This document shows, in pieces, positions 12,184 through 22,136 of a DNA stretch of 64,000 nucleotides. The stretch covers positions 1,488,001-1,552,000 of the forward strand of contig MOWL01000067.1 in the NCBI GenBank assembly GCA_002110485.1, given 5' to 3'. The notes beneath the pieces are model-generated. The model was not told the origin of the DNA. It ran no database searches and was given only the letters and a program-made list of their open reading frames with translations. Source of the stretch: Emergomyces orientalis. Its lineage: Eukaryota > Ascomycota > Eurotiomycetes > Onygenales > Ajellomycetaceae. A program made the translations under genes and the position numbers. The first letter of the stretch is position 1, and each line of letters starts with the position of its first letter.

Positions 12184-12975
12184 CTAAATATCCGCCTCCA
12201 TCATCCTCTTCTTCGGATTCCGCGGCAACGCAGCCTGCCTCTTCCTCTCCTCCTCCGAAATATCATCGATATTAGTCCCTTGCCTCCCATCTCCCGGCTC
12301 CCTCTTCTTCTCGCCTGTATCCCCATGCCCGGCCATCGCCACCTTCAAAATCTCATCCTCCATCCCCTCCACAACCTCCCATTCCACCCCAGCCTCATCC
12401 AGCATCCCACAGCCCACCGATCCCTCCACAAAAGTCCCCGGTTCCTTGACGCCAAAATATACCTTGTCGATGCCACCTCGTCTCGTCCTATCCGCACTGT
12501 CGTTTACGCCAGATGCAGTTGTATTACACTGCGGCGAACATCTCGTTTGAACGATCCGCGCCGCGCACGGCGCATTCCCCGATAGCCGCTTCCCGCATGG
12601 CTCTATGGTGACGTATAGGATTATCTTTTGTTCATGAGGTAGTGGATTGTCATTACTTTGCGGGGAAACAGAGGGGTTAGGGGTTGGTAAAACGTCTCCA
12701 ATCTGCTCCTCGGTCACGCCATGGCTTGCTGCATATTTTGACAGGGCGCATTGTTCGGCGTGTGTGTTTCCTGGTAGTTCGAGGGTGTAGCCGGTTGAGA
12801 GGATTGTGTCGGTGTATGTTTGTGTTGTGGGGGTGAGAGTTCGCGAGAGGAGGATGGCGCCGACGCGGAAGTTTGTGGGTTTTGGTGGGGATTGTTGGGC
12901 TAGGGAGAGACACTCTCGGAGATAGTGGAGGTGGGATTGCTGGTCGTTTTTGTGAGAGGTGAGGGGGTTGGTCAT
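12184..12975 (-). CDS. Zinc-dependent CMP/DRAP-type deaminase
   Basis: Single exon, 263 aa, starting MTNPLTSHKN. The core is NFRVGAILL, GNTHAEQCAL (H72, E74: zinc ligand and proton shuttle) and EPCGKRLSGNAPC (C127, C137: the other two zinc ligands), followed by GIDKVYFGVKEP. This arrangement fits the riboflavin-pathway deaminase (DRAP deaminase, the Rib2/RibD deaminase half), which removes the amino group from the diaminopyrimidine intermediate. The Rib2 assignment rests on overall pattern, so another nucleoside deaminase of the superfamily is possible. The last about 50 residues are a basic tail (RKRQAALPRNPKKRMMEADI). It is transcribed divergently from the J-protein gene. Confidence 0.8.
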   Translation of the reverse strand: MTNPLTSHKNDQQSHLHYLRECLSLAQQSPPKPTNFRVGAILLSRTLTPTTQTYTDTILSTGYTLELPGNTHAEQCALSKYAASHGVTEEQIGDVLPTPNPSVSPQSNDNPLPHEQKIILYVTIEPCGKRLSGNAPCAARIVQTRCSPQCNTTASGVNDSADRTRRGGIDKVYFGVKEPGTFVEGSVGCGMLDEAGVEWEVVEGMEDEILKVAMAGHGDTGEKKREPGDGRQGTNIDDISEEERKRQAALPRNPKKRMMEADI

Positions 12976-13438
12976 GGTTCGAGGGGAATTGTTATTTTAA
13001 AAGGTTTGGTGGGTTTGAGAGGGTGGCAGTTAGTTGGATGTGGGGCATTGGGAGAATTGAAGGGTAAAGTTAAATTGTTCTTTATATGTCGGGTAGCTTG
13101 TTATATCTGTTCGCCTGAACTCAGTAAATACTAGTTAAATGCGCTGGGTAACGAAGATCGACGAGGAGCCTTGTGACGTCATTGTCAAGGCCGCCGGAAC
13201 AAGGCCGGAAGAACTGATGTTCCACATTCCGAGTCCTGGCGCGTGTCGCGTTAAATGAATTTAAACCTGAAGGAAACTCGACTACAACATTTGGGATTGA
13301 AAGGAACGAGGCCACTTTGAACTGATCTCTTGTACTCAAGATATATTCTATTTCCGAAGCCCTCTCTCAAAATCCGGGGCCAATATATCTCGTTATTCTC
13401 CATTCACAAGTAAGAAAACCGGAAAAACGCTGCTTATC
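12976..13438. other. Divergent promoter region, deaminase / J-protein
   Basis: 463 bases shared by two divergent genes. It contains a perfect palindromic CRE (13174-13181). No ORF of note. Confidence 0.6.
13174..13181. promoter_or_regulatory. Perfect CRE/ATF-type bZIP site
   Basis: TGACGTCA, a full palindrome, lies about 200 bp upstream of the deaminase start and 258 bp upstream of the J-protein start. ATF/CREB-family bZIP factors (AtfA in filamentous fungi, stress-responsive) bind this sequence. Use here is inferred from position only. Confidence 0.45.
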
Positions 13439-14502
13439 ATGCCGTCGCGAGCAGATGAGCTCTTGCCGGAGGAGCCACCATCCTCAATCAACCCATATGA
13501 AGTGTTGGGCGTAGAGGAGAAGGCAACGGCAGATCAGATAAAGTCTGCCTACAGAAAGCAAGCCTTGAAACACCATCCAGGTAATAAATAATAACCCCAC
13601 CTCTTAACCTCGCTGTCCCATGCATTAACACAAATGAAAAAAAACTACTAGACAAAGCACCCCCCGGCTCCAAAGAAACCGCCCATAAAAAATTCCAAGA
13701 CCTCGCCTTCGCCTACGCCATCCTCTCCGACCCGCGCCGCAGACGCCGCTATGACACAACAGGAAACACAGCCGAATCCCTGGACCTCGATGAGGACGAC
13801 GACTTCAACTGGGTCGATTTCTTCCGCGAGCAATTCTCCACCGTTGTCAGCGGCGAAGCTATCGATAAGATCAAGCGCGAGTATCAGGGCTCCGAGCAGG
13901 AGCGGACGGATCTGCTCGCCGCCTATGAGCGATATAAGGGGGACCTAGACAAGGTTTATGAGGAGGTTATGTTGAGTAATGTTCTAGAGGATGACCGGCG
14001 CTTTCGCGATGTTATCAATGCGGCGATTGGGGCGGGGGAGGTGAAAGATTGGCCGAAGTTTTCGCAGGAGTCGGAGAGGAAGAGGGAGCAGAGGTTGGCG
14101 AGAGCGAGAAGGGAGGCTGAGGAGGCTGAGGAGCTTGCGGAGGAGTTGGGGGTTGGTGAGAAACTAAACGGGAAGAAGAGCGAGACGAAAACGAAGCGGA
14201 ATGGCAATAGTATGAATGATTTGGCTGCTCTGATTCAGCAACGGCAGAAGAGCCGGGCTGCCACGTTCCTGGATGATCTGGAAGCTAAATATGCGCCGTC
14301 TACATCTAAATCTGCCAGCAAGGGGAAAGGGAAGAAACGGAAAGCAGGGGAGCGGGACGAGGACGAACCACCCGAGGAGGCCTTTCTGGCCACTGCGAAT
14401 CGCAAGGTATCGAATAATAAATCCCGGGATACAATGACGGCGGCGACGGCAACGACGGAGACTAAGAGACGGTCCGCTAGGCGGGGAACCAAGGGGAACT
14501 AA
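13439..14502 (+). CDS. DNAJC9-like J-domain co-chaperone
   Basis: Two exons: 13439-13580 and 13652-14502, giving 330 aa. The N-terminal J domain runs from INPYEVLGVEEKATADQIKS through the HPD motif (H46-P47-D48, with the Asp codon split by the intron) to FAYAILSDPRRRRRYD. It continues with DFNWVDFFREQF and a helical region with YKGDLDKVYEEVMLSNVLED, the layout of DNAJC9-type proteins (J domain followed by a histone-binding helix). J domains stimulate Hsp70 ATPase. DNAJC9 in animals handles histones H3-H4, so a nuclear role here is inferred. The C-terminus is rich in Glu/Arg coiled coil, then Lys-rich low complexity (SKGKGKKRKAGER), consistent with nuclear localisation. Confidence 0.85.
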
Positions 14503-16180
14503 CTGGGGGTTAACTGGGGGAAGAAGGTGTAGTTTTTCTGGTTTTGGTTGTGTTGCGTGTGTCCATAACTATGATGTACACCGCCAATTCGTGTCTTTTT
14601 TTTTTTTTTTTTTTTTTTTTGGTGTTCCTTGAGAGGGTATTGTATTACATGTGTTGAGGTTTGATCTTTTGATTTATTATCTTTGGCCTCGTGGGCTTGA
14701 ATACGCGATATGATAGGCGCATTGTTGGTGTTCTCCTACTAGTTTTGTCATGTTTTATTTCCCCGTGTTGGATTTTTTTATCTTACTTAAAGCATCGGTT
14801 TACATAAATACCTGGGTACATGTTATAGCATGGCAGGACATGGTTACCTAGCTAAACGAGAATTGATGTGATAGGGTGCATTGGAATACCTATTTCAACG
14901 TTGGATTCCTTTTTGTTTTCTTTTTGCACAATATTTTCATTTCCCCTCTTCTCAATTTCAATCCAATTTCGGTGTCTTTTGTCCGACAGCGTTCAGGAAA
15001 CGTGATAGAATTCGCCCTCCTATCGGATTATTTCACGATTACCTACCGACCACGTACCCATGGACGCTATTTACCTGTCTTGGATTGCGTCGGCCGAGAT
15101 TTCAGCTCCCTGGATCGTTACCCAAACCCCAGCTTTAGGGCTGCATTGAGTCACTCGCCCAAGCTTGCCGAAGCATGAGACCGAGGAATCGCGGCTTTCC
15201 CCTTGATTAATTATCCGGCCTGATATGGGGAAGAATAATGAGTTAAGGGATGGTCTTCCCCAGTGTCTTGTCTTCTTCCCCTTATTCCGACTCTTCCTAT
15301 TCCTAGATGTCCCTCCCTTCCCCTCGCCCCATACCCACTCTGTTCCTCGTCCCGCCTATGCTGGCCAGGCTAATTGCTTGGTAGGTTCTTTGGCCCCGGC
15401 TTGTCTGGCCTTGGCTGGTCGAGTCGTGATCCTGTTGAATAATTGGCAGGCTTGGGAGGCTTTTTGGGCGCGGTTTTTTGTTGATGCCGAGGGGGGCTAA
15501 GTTAGTTCAACTTTGTACTGCGTTGGTTTGCTTCAGCCACTTTTCTCCCACATGGTTTCGAGGCTTTCCCCTCTCTCTTTGCTCTCTATATATTTCCTGC
15601 TGTTAATATTCTGCATGTTTTATGTTACGGACCTTTCCTGAGCCTGCCCCTAAGCCACCAGATATTTCCATCCCAGCCTGCTGTTTGTTTGTCCTGCTAT
15701 ATAGAGTTGTTGTTGTTGTTGTTCTTATTGTTGTTGTGGCCAGTGAGCAGCAGCCCCTCTTCAGTCTCCCCCCAACGCCACCCTCTGGCCCCGCTAACTA
15801 ATCAATCAACTGCGCCGCCCTACAAAGACAGCTTCATTCTTTGCATGTGTCTGGAGCTCTCTGGAACACTCTGGCGGGGATTATTATAACTGGGCTTGTT
15901 TATTCTCCTGGTAATTCCTTTCGTTACTGTTATTATCATTATTATTTATTTATTTATTTATTCCTACTTCTGACTCACTCCTGGTTGTTTGTTTGCTCAT
16001 GTGCTGAATTGCTCTTTGCAGGTATTTATTTGTTCGGCACGGTCTCGACCACTGTAACTAACTTTGGAGAGGGTTATAACTAAACCTCCCCCCGGCCCTA
16101 GTTTGCTCCACCTCCCCCGTCATATCTCACCTAAACTACATTCTACGCCTCCAATCGATCTTCCCTCTTCTCTCTTCACC
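14503..16180. other. Long pyrimidine-rich intergenic region upstream of the USP gene
   Basis: About 1.7 kb. It includes a 25-T run (14596-14620), TTG/TTA trinucleotide repeats near 15707-15738, an ATTT tetranucleotide array near 15940-15962, and a C+T-rich leader just before 16181. No gene is supported; the second half probably includes the 5' UTR of the USP gene. Confidence 0.5.
14596..14620. repeat. T25 homopolymer
   Basis: Uninterrupted run of 25 T in the 3' flank of the J-protein gene. Its length is likely unreliable or polymorphic. Confidence 0.8.
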
Positions 16181-18843
16181 ATGCCACCGAAAAAAATGTC
16201 GCTGGAATCAGCACTCGACGAAGAACGGCGCGAGATTTTGGATATCCTCGAGGGTCGCCTCAATCGCACCCAGCAGCCCTCCAGAGCTCGTCATGCCAGC
16301 CCTACCCCTCCGATCCGCAGCATGCTGGATGTTGCTCCCGACCCAGTTTCACAGAGGCATACCTCCATCCCGGGCCCGGGTGCGGGCGTCGGCGTCACAC
16401 CCCCTTCTTCCCATCGGACAGCTCCCCCAGTGCGCAGCTTACTTGATCCCGTCTCACCTTCTCCCCTCCGTTTGACCTATAGTGCCGACCCGTCACCCAC
16501 AGAACTCGAGCCCGCCACATCTTCCGTGCTCTCGATGCCCCCCAAATCTCCAAAGTCCCCCAAGTCCCCAAAATCACCCACACGTGAGGAGCACCATCCT
16601 CGCCGTGCGTCAGATACCTCGAGTCACAGTGGTTCACTGCCAGAACCAACAAGGAAGAAACAGGGCATTGACGAATACCAGTTTGAAATGCTGCCCAGCA
16701 TTCCAAGCCAAGCCCTGCCAAAGCGGGTGACACAGGGCGGAAAGAAGTCCGCGAATCACACCAACAATGCCACACACGCCAACTCCATGGCTGCTGTCAT
16801 GTCTGGGCAGGAGCTGGGCGGGCTGCCTGGTTTCACACGAGGGCGGGACACAATGCGACATGGAGGGGCCGTGGCTGGGCGTCATTCCAAGTCGCCTTCC
16901 ACCCGGTTGGCGCGATCACGGTCTCCAGGCTCAGGCCTGCTCAATACAAACTCGTTTAACCCAATACCCACGCCGGGCACATTTGTTACGGATACGGGCA
17001 AAGTCATTAATCTCGATCACGCTTATCGACGATTATCGAATGCGGCACTATCAAGATCTGGTGGGACTTTATCTAGATTCCAGAAATCGTCTACGAGTCG
17101 TGAGCGCGGGGAGGATGCTGTTTCAGAGTCGGGAGATAGTCGACTTCAAGAGGACTACTACTCTGGGGACGAGGCGATCAGTGGTGAGTATACTAGCGAC
17201 GATGAGAATTACGATTCGAGCTCGGGTGAGGAAGATTGGAACGCCGATATGCAACGGGGACGACGACGCAGCCGGAAGAAATCTGATTCGGAGGAGAACG
17301 GCATCAGCAAGAATGGTGGGCAGCAGAAAGTGCGGAGCCTTCTTGCTGCAGCTGAGGAAGAACGTATGTTTTTTGTCATTTATGAAATCCCCATACGAAT
17401 AGTGGATATCCTGACTAATATTCCATTTCGTTTTCAGGTAAGAAAGTCTCGTCTACATACAAGGTCAAATCATTGCTTGACCCACCGCCTGTTCCGGCGA
17501 AAGCTGCCGCAGAAAAGCAGCTGAGCAAGAAGACGGGCGTCCACCCCGCCACCAGCTTTGACTGCGCAGGATCAGGCGCAAACACCCCTGTCGGTTCAGA
17601 TGATGAAGCACAGTATTGCGACTTTAAAAAGGCCCAGAATCTCAGTATATACATGTCCCCCATCGACCAGTCAGTTCCAAACCGCGTGATCCGCACCATT
17701 GTCCGCGGGGAGTTTACGCGGGTGCAGGAAGAAGCCGAACAGAACGGACGGATAAGATTACGCACTTACCTCGTCGCGACGGATCTCAGTGATGAGTCTG
17801 TCTATGCGCTAGAATGGACTATTGGCACGATCCTTCGCGACGGCGATACACTGTATGCTGTCTATGCTATCGATGAGGAGACGGGGTCCGGGAAAAGTGA
17901 ACTGGATTCAGCGTCTTCGCTGCAGATTGGGGATGGGTTTAAAGCTATGTTGGATGCTACTGCTGTTGTTGGGTCGCAGACGGAGAAGACGGCAGAAAAT
18001 TCAATTCGGGTGGTGGCTTTTTCTTCTGCGAATACCTCTTCGACGCAGGTGGGTGGGAACGGGGGAGGGGGAGGGGGAAGTGGAGGAGGCAGTGGTGGAA
18101 CGGACAGCAAGAGCGGCTCCGCGGATTCTCGGGCTGTTTCTAAATCCGAAGCGGAGAGATTGCATGCTGTCGAGGGGATTTCGCAGACTGTTGTGCGGTT
18201 GTTGAGGAAAACTAGGTTACAGGTTCGGGTTGCTGTGGAGGTTATTCATTGCAAGAGTCCGAAGCATTTGATTACTGAAGCTGTAAGTTTGACAAATAAC
18301 CTTGTCCCTGTCGTCTTTGATCTGGAAATCTCCCCTCCCAGCCCTTTTTTAGTTTTTATTTTATTTTATATTTTTTTTTTGGTTTTCCATTTATGGGTGT
18401 GATACGGTTGGTTTTGCTGACAGGGGAATTGCTGGGCCTAGATTGACGGTTTGGAACCCACGTTGGTAATACTAGGATCAAGAGGTCGCAGCGCGCTTAA
18501 AGGGTAAGTCCTTTGTTCCCTAATTACATATTGTCAACTTTCTATCTTCTCCTATTATTTTGTGTTGCTTTTGACGGCATCTACTCGTCATATCCATTCC
18601 AACTTTTCCCAGAGATCATGTCGCCCCGTTGCTATCTTGACAAAAAAGGAAGCAAAAATGCTAATTTGTTCCCCCGATCAAATATAGCGTCCTCCTCGGT
18701 TCCTTCTCAAACTACCTCGTTACTAAATCCTCCGTGCCAGTGATGGTTGCGCGGAAGAAGTTGAGGAAACATACTAAATTCAAGACTACTAATGTGCGCT
18801 TGTCGAATAATCTTACGACGCCGAAGAAATTGGCGTATGCGAA

Positions 18844-18853
<10 letters not shown>
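16181..18853 (+). CDS. Large universal stress protein (USP) domain protein
   Basis: Four exons: 16181-17363, 17438-18282, 18442-18503 and 18688-18853, giving 751 aa. Start MPPKKMSLESALDEERREIL. The first 500 residues are disordered: Ser/Pro-rich with two RSxLD-type motifs (IRSMLDVAP, VRSLLDPVS), four KSP repeats, RS patches and an acidic segment. The USP fold begins at about residue 503 (LRTYLVATDLSDESVYALEW) and ends with the nucleotide-binding signature GSRGRSALKG, then VLLGSFSNYLVTKSSVPVMV, split by intron 3 (pattern G-x2-G-x9-G-S). A Ser/Gly-rich insertion (about residues 583-615) interrupts the domain. Family members bind ATP or AMP and are linked to stress signalling. Many phospho-acceptor SP sites suggest kinase control (inference). 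The stop codon lies inside a TTGA microsatellite. Confidence 0.85.
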
Positions 18854-18874
<21 letters not shown>

Positions 18875-18889
18875 CGATTGATCGATCGA
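18844..18889. repeat. (ATTG)n microsatellite spanning the USP stop codon
   Basis: About 46 bases of GATT/TTGA units, partly converted to GATC at the 3' end. It begins inside the last sense codons (Ile-Asp) and supplies the TGA at 18851-18853 of the USP gene. Confidence 0.85.
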
Positions 18890-20029
18890 GTGGCGTTGGC
18901 TTCCCCTTTTTGCTTTCTACCATCGTTTGTTTTGTTTCCATTTAGACCCGGGTATTGCAACATGAATTTACTCTCCGTTCAGTTCCTTCGCTTAACTTTC
19001 CTTTCCGGCTTTTCTCTATTCTTTTTCCTGCGTGTGTTTTTTTAACCATTGCATAGTTGGGCAGGTTGGTTTGGGTGGGCTTGGCCTGGCTTCTTTTTCC
19101 TTTTCCTTTTTTCTTTTTATGAAACGAGATGAGATGAGATGGTTCTATGCTTCTTACTTTTTCGTACCCCATAGCATTGCATCCTACTTCTTTTACCTTA
19201 TTTTCCTCATCCTCTCACTTTTTTCTTTCTGTTTCTTAAATGATGCATTAGGCAATAAGTGAATCAGATGGGATATGGGTTGGGAACAGGACAGGAGATA
19301 AAGGGAGACGATTCTATGGGAAGACGGTAAGGGTGTAAATGCTGATGAGTTGATAAATCATACATGCGTGACAATATAAATACTGAGTGAAGCATCCTTG
19401 ATATTCCTTTCACGTCTTTTAGAGGTACTTCCAACTGAATACATTTTCTATTCGAGTCTTTTTGCATTATCATGGGTGTCAGTGTGAGTGTGATTGTGGC
19501 TATGATATTGGTTGTTTCTCTCCACTGCGGCTGCTTGTTTCTTCCGATTTCAGGAGCTTTTGTTGCCTTTTATAAGACTACACTACTGCTATTTTTTGTT
19601 GGTAGGGCTGGTCAAGGGGATTTTGCAATATGAAGTGCGCGTTAATTTTGATTTCCTGGCAAATACAATACTAAATTACAATATTTTAATCCTTTCAGAA
19701 TTGACGTTTGAGCGGGGAGAAATGTTGACGGTGCGGAGAGACGCGGGTGGGTGGGGAAGGTGGGACGAGTTGAAATTCAGAGACGTCGGTCGCACACAGC
19801 CCCCTAAACTTTAACGGCTGGCCCAGCTTGAGAGAGCAATGGGGTGTGTGTATATGCGATCAAGATTGAATATACTAGTAGTAAGTACTAGTACTACGTT
19901 CCGAATATTCGATCGATCAAAAAGAGAACCCGGGTTGAGCGATTGGAGCTCGAATATTCGAAACATTTCATACTATTAGACCGTCAAAGCCGCTGTGTAT
20001 CAACTTAGAAACCCTTAGTCACAATGGGC

Positions 20030-20235
20030 ATCCTTTTCGGGCCGAGTGGTTAAAAGGCTCGCCAGACACACAAAGAATATCCCAGCTGGCGGCTAGCGGG
20101 TACTCTGGCAGGAGCACATTTGGCGCCAGGGCCTCTGCTACCAGCGCATCCACTCTGGCGGCTAGCCTGCATGGGGTCAGGAGTTTCCTGATGGAGTTTA
20201 GCGCGAGTAGATAAGCGCTTGCTCGCTTGGTCATA
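20030..20235. repeat. Possible tRNA-related (SINE-like) fragment with a direct repeat
   Basis: GGGCCGAGTGGTTAAAAGGC (about 20040-20059) resembles the D-arm/A-box of class II tRNAs (Ser/Leu). No anticodon arm, B-box or acceptor stem follows, so it is not a tRNA gene. A direct repeat CTGGCGGCTAGC occurs at about 20084 and about 20155. The block could be a worn tRNA-derived short element, or chance. Confidence 0.25.
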
Positions 20236-20347
20236 GATACTAGGTAGTTAGATAGCTGTCTACTACTACGGAGTACTAGTATGTACTATGTATGCCCAGA
20301 GAGCCATGAGCAGAACCCATTAGCCAACGCAACGGATGTGAATCAGA

Positions 20348-20370
20348 ACACACACACACACACACACACA
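20348..20370. repeat. (CA)n microsatellite
   Basis: About 11 CA units followed directly by an A run, 65 bases upstream of the next gene start. Confidence 0.85.
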
Positions 20371-20436
20371 AAAAAAAAACTATTATATTTAAAGTAATTT
20401 ATTTGCTTGCATTCCGCCAAATCATTGTTTGTAAAA

Positions 20437-21456
20437 ATGGGTAGCGTCCAGCCCACACGCGAGCTCAGAAGCAACACGCTCCTGCCAGTTCCAGCGCCAT
20501 CACCCCAGGAATTGTTTAACAGCATCAGAAAAGCGATCCTAGACAGCTCTGAGAGTGTTGACTTGAGTTATGAATTGCTTCCCCCTGTTACCGGCCTTCA
20601 GCTTGCAACTTCATTCTGTGAAGATCCCGAGATTGAACGAGCCCACCCACGGTGTGTTTTCCACTGCAATTTGTACTATGAAGTCAGAGATTAAACCCCT
20701 AAATCAGTATCTCATACAACTCCCACACTCAAACACTAACCGTCCGAATTATGCCCACTCGTATCCATGATGCCCACCAGCCATGGCTAGACAATGAGAT
20801 GTTGGACATGGTAATGTCGGGTTTTCTAAATGTCCCAGAGAGGAAACACCTCAAATGCCTGGTGGGAACGGGTATGCTATAATTTATTTCTCCAGAACCC
20901 TCTACTTTTGCTAACTAACCGGGAATAATAGCTTTCCAGGGTTTTGTGGCACCATATGGGGCTTCTTCGAAAGAACCCGACACCTGCATTCTTCCCGATG
21001 CCCAAGCCCTCCCTACCGTAGTCTTCGAGACGGGGTGGTCTGAGTCCTGGCCCACACTGGACCATGATAAAGACCTTTGGCTGCTGGGGGGCGCACCAAC
21101 TGTACAGCTGGTGTTTCTTATTAGGTGGTCAAAATTAGCAGGTAATCGGGTAAAAGGGGAGATCCGCGTCCACGGTAGAGATGGCACCGGTAACCCAACT
21201 TTACTACAGACCGAAGTACGATAGTTCTAAAACACTTTTATTTTATACAATGACTGTAGCTAATTTATACTACTAGCCTATCTTCCCGGTGCCTCTGGGT
21301 AACCCAAATCAGACTATTCCGATCACCAGAGCGCACCTCTTTGGCACCAGTGTTTTTCCAGGACGAAGCCCGACCGATACTTACAACCTGTCCATCGCGA
21401 ATCTTCGAGATAACGCGGATCCATTTATTCGAAACATGGGTTTTATTCCAGCCTAA
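20437..21456 (+). CDS. Conserved uncharacterised fungal protein, possible PD-(D/E)XK-like fold
   Basis: Four exons: 20437-20651, 20708-20871, 20932-21215 and 21277-21456, giving 280 aa with all phases consistent. Start MGSVQPTRELRSNT. After the first intron the frame reads RISYNSHTQTLTVRIMPTR, then HDAHQPWLDNEM. The core is AFQGFVAPYGASSKEPDTCI, PTVVFETGWSESW, DLWLLGGAPTVQLVFLIRWS and GNPTLLQTEPIFPVP. The spacing of the acidic residues (EPD, then FETG after about 15 residues, then a hydrophobic strand) recalls restriction-endonuclease-like folds, but I cannot confirm this, and no EXK motif is certain. It has no signal peptide or membrane segment. I do not recognise a specific function. Confidence 0.7.
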
Positions 21457-22136
21457 ATATTGCAGTCACATCATCCTTTCCCATACCCCTTAAATACTGC
21501 CTTAATCTTTGTCGAGATTATAACACCCATTGTGCCATGGTGAGAGGCGCATCTTATAAGCGAGTCAGCGAGGAAAAGAAAGAGAAAAAAAATCATATGC
21601 TTTTGATACATTCATTTCACAATCCGGGTAACGAAGCGGATCGGTGTATGGAGTTGGCCTAGAGAACCTTTCGCCCAACTTTTTGTCTAAGACGACAGGG
21701 GGATTTCCCTTAAGGTTGTCTTAGATAGTTGTACTGAAGATCTTCAAATTGGGTATCGTTTGTTTTTAATTTTGAAAGGAACCAAAAGCCTGGCGCTGGT
21801 TGAACGCGATTCTTAGCGCAAAATGATGGTTAATTTTTAGATGTGGAAATGAGGTGCACAGGGCAAATCACTGAGTCCTTTCCCTGTCTGTGAAGCAGCA
21901 ATTTGAGATTATGTAGCTAATGGAAAAGTTTTTTCTCCATGATCCCCAGCAATATATACTGTTAATGACAATTGAATGATAATTGCATTGTAACTAATAG
22001 CTATTCCAGCAAGGCACACACGTACAAGACCAAGCACCATCTGAATAAAAATGTGGGCATTAATGTAGAACTCGAGTAAACGAATGGCGAACGGGTTGGG
22101 ACAACATTCCAACTCAGGCACAGATTTCTAGCCAGT
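21457..22136. other. Convergent 3' flanks
   Basis: About 680 bases between the converging uncharacterised gene and the beta-lactamase-like gene. Short ORFs only. Confidence 0.5.

Larger units (their letters stand above)
18854..20436. other. Intergenic region with tRNA-like fragment and direct repeat
   Basis: About 1.6 kb. The first half is T-rich 3' flank. From 19860 to 20290 it holds CTAGTA/TACTAG-rich sequence, two CGAATATTCGA palindromes (near 19905 and 19955), a tRNA-like D-arm block and a direct repeat (listed separately). A CA repeat follows just before the next gene. Confidence 0.4.

Noticed and set aside
20030..20110. tRNA gene (Ser/Leu-like)
   Set aside because: Only the D-arm matches; there is no anticodon stem, T-arm GGTTCGAATCC or acceptor pairing.
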